Shown here: positions 5,602-5,942 of the stretch, in pieces
How the letters are laid out: each line of letters begins with the position of its first letter
Position numbering within the stretch: position 1 is the stretch's first letter
Source: Oscillospiraceae bacterium
GTDB taxonomy: Bacteria; Bacillota_A; Clostridia; Oscillospirales; Ruminococcaceae
NCBI GenBank assembly: GCA_017848205.1
Contig: JAGDDO010000116.1
Coordinates: forward strand, 1-5,942
Length of the DNA: 5,942 bases
Direction of reading: 5' to 3'
Position numbers and translations under genes: made by a program
Notes under the pieces: generated by a model
Database searches by the model: none
Seen by the model: only the letters and a program-made list of their open reading frames with translations
Told to the model about the DNA's origin: nothing

Positions 5602-5942
5602 TTACTTAAGAAGGATCTTAACGAGACGGATAAGGTCAACTGAGTTGATAGCCTTGTCTCCGTTAATATCGCCGTTAACCGGAGCCTCCTTGTCAGCTAA
5701 GAGTAAATATCTCTTGAGAGCGATGAGGTCTCTTGTGTTTACAACGCCGTTGTCATCAACGTCACCAACTGCAGGTTCTGCTGGTTCTCCTGTAGGAGCA
5801 GCTGTAGGAGCGTCTGTAACTGCAGGTGTTGTAACTGCTTCTGTTACCTTAACATCTGTAGCTGCAGTTGTAACTGCTTCTGTTGTCTTAACTTCAGTAG
5901 CTGCTGTTGTAACTGCTTCTGTTGTCTTAACTTCAGTAGCTG
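5602..5942 (-). CDS. Dockerin-containing secreted protein (partial, N-terminal part outside window)
   Basis: The last 112 codons of a leftward gene with TAA at 5604-5602. In order they encode three 13-residue Thr-rich repeats (unit ATEVKTTEAVTTA), a 19-residue linker rich in Ala, Pro and Thr, and a 54-residue type I dockerin ending four residues after its second helix. Both calcium loops are intact: DVDDNGVVNTRD and DINGDKAINSVD, with Asp/Asn at positions 1, 3, 5 and 9 and Asp at 12. Each is followed by a hydrophobic helix (LIALKRYLLL; LIRLVKILL). Type I dockerins bind cohesins of scaffoldins to place enzymes in a cellulosome, so the protein is expected to be exported. The signal peptide and the catalytic or binding domains are upstream of the window and cannot be named. 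The terminator at 5521-5562 follows the gene. Confidence 0.93.
   Translation of the reverse strand, partial: ATEVKTTEAVTTAATEVKTTEAVTTAATDVKVTEAVTTPAVTDAPTAAPTGEPAEPAVGDVDDNGVVNTRDLIALKRYLLLADKEAPVNGDINGDKAINSVDLIRLVKILLK
5605..5766 (-). other. Type I dockerin module
   Basis: Fifty-four residues with duplicated F-hand motifs. At the positions that set cohesin choice in well-studied type I dockerins (loop positions 10 and 11), the first copy has Thr-Arg and the second Ser-Val. At 17 and 18 the copies have Lys-Arg and Val-Lys. The copies are therefore not alike at these sites, unlike the near-symmetric Ser-Thr pattern of Clostridium thermocellum enzymes. Confidence 0.92.
5824..5940 (-). repeat. 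Three tandem 39-bp repeats encoding a Thr-rich linker
   Basis: The copies lie at 5940-5902, 5901-5863 and 5862-5824, each 13 codons and in frame. The first two differ at a single base (third position of the penultimate codon, ACA versus ACT). The third has diverged (Asp for Glu, Val for Thr and Pro for the last Ala). The array meets the right edge, so more copies may lie beyond it. Five of 13 residues per unit are Thr, interspersed with Glu and Lys, as expected for an extended and perhaps O-glycosylated linker. Confidence 0.92.

Noticed and set aside
5824..5940. A CRISPR array suggested by regularly repeating 39-bp units
   Set aside because: The units are directly adjacent with no spacers, keep the reading frame and encode a Thr-rich linker upstream of a dockerin.

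Overview
The window looks like a chromosomal segment of an anaerobic, fibre-degrading Firmicute (Clostridia), most likely Ruminococcus or a close relative. Three things support this: a type I dockerin at the right end (the docking module of cellulosome-type proteins), the yicC-remA gene pair typical of Firmicutes, and a DUF4364 gene, a family I know mainly from Clostridia. The genus assignment is inference.

Left part (minus strand, 1-1006): yicC (a YicC/YloC-family endoribonuclease) runs leftward into remA (DUF370), which is cut by the window edge. They are 8 bp apart and probably share the strong promoter at 1104-1132. Positions 1007-1350 are a divergent intergenic region. It holds that promoter, the oppositely directed aroB promoter (1274-1302), a dyad overlapping the aroB -10, a 10-bp palindrome and a gapped inverted repeat.

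Centre (plus strand, 1351-5356): a compact operon aroB-aroA-aroC followed by a DUF4364 winged-helix-like gene. AroB closes DAHP to 3-dehydroquinate, AroA makes EPSP from shikimate 3-phosphate and PEP, and AroC converts EPSP to chorismate. These are steps 2, 6 and 7 of the shikimate pathway. DAHP synthase, dehydroquinase, shikimate dehydrogenase and shikimate kinase are not in the window. Spacing is tight: 11 bp between aroB and aroA, a 20-bp overlap between aroA and aroC, and 55 bp before the DUF4364 gene. That last protein has no assigned role and might be a regulator.

Right part (5340-5942): three hairpin terminators in a row separate the operon from a convergent minus-strand gene. Only the 3' end of that gene is present. 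It encodes three 13-residue Thr-rich repeats, a Pro/Ala/Thr linker and a terminal dockerin. Its catalytic or binding modules lie outside the window.

I do not see a clearly new biological system. The points most worth checking are the near-identical 39-bp linker repeats in the dockerin gene, the DUF4364 gene attached to the aro operon together with its CX3CX3C cluster, the variant AroA active-site motif, and the candidate operator over the aroB -10 box.
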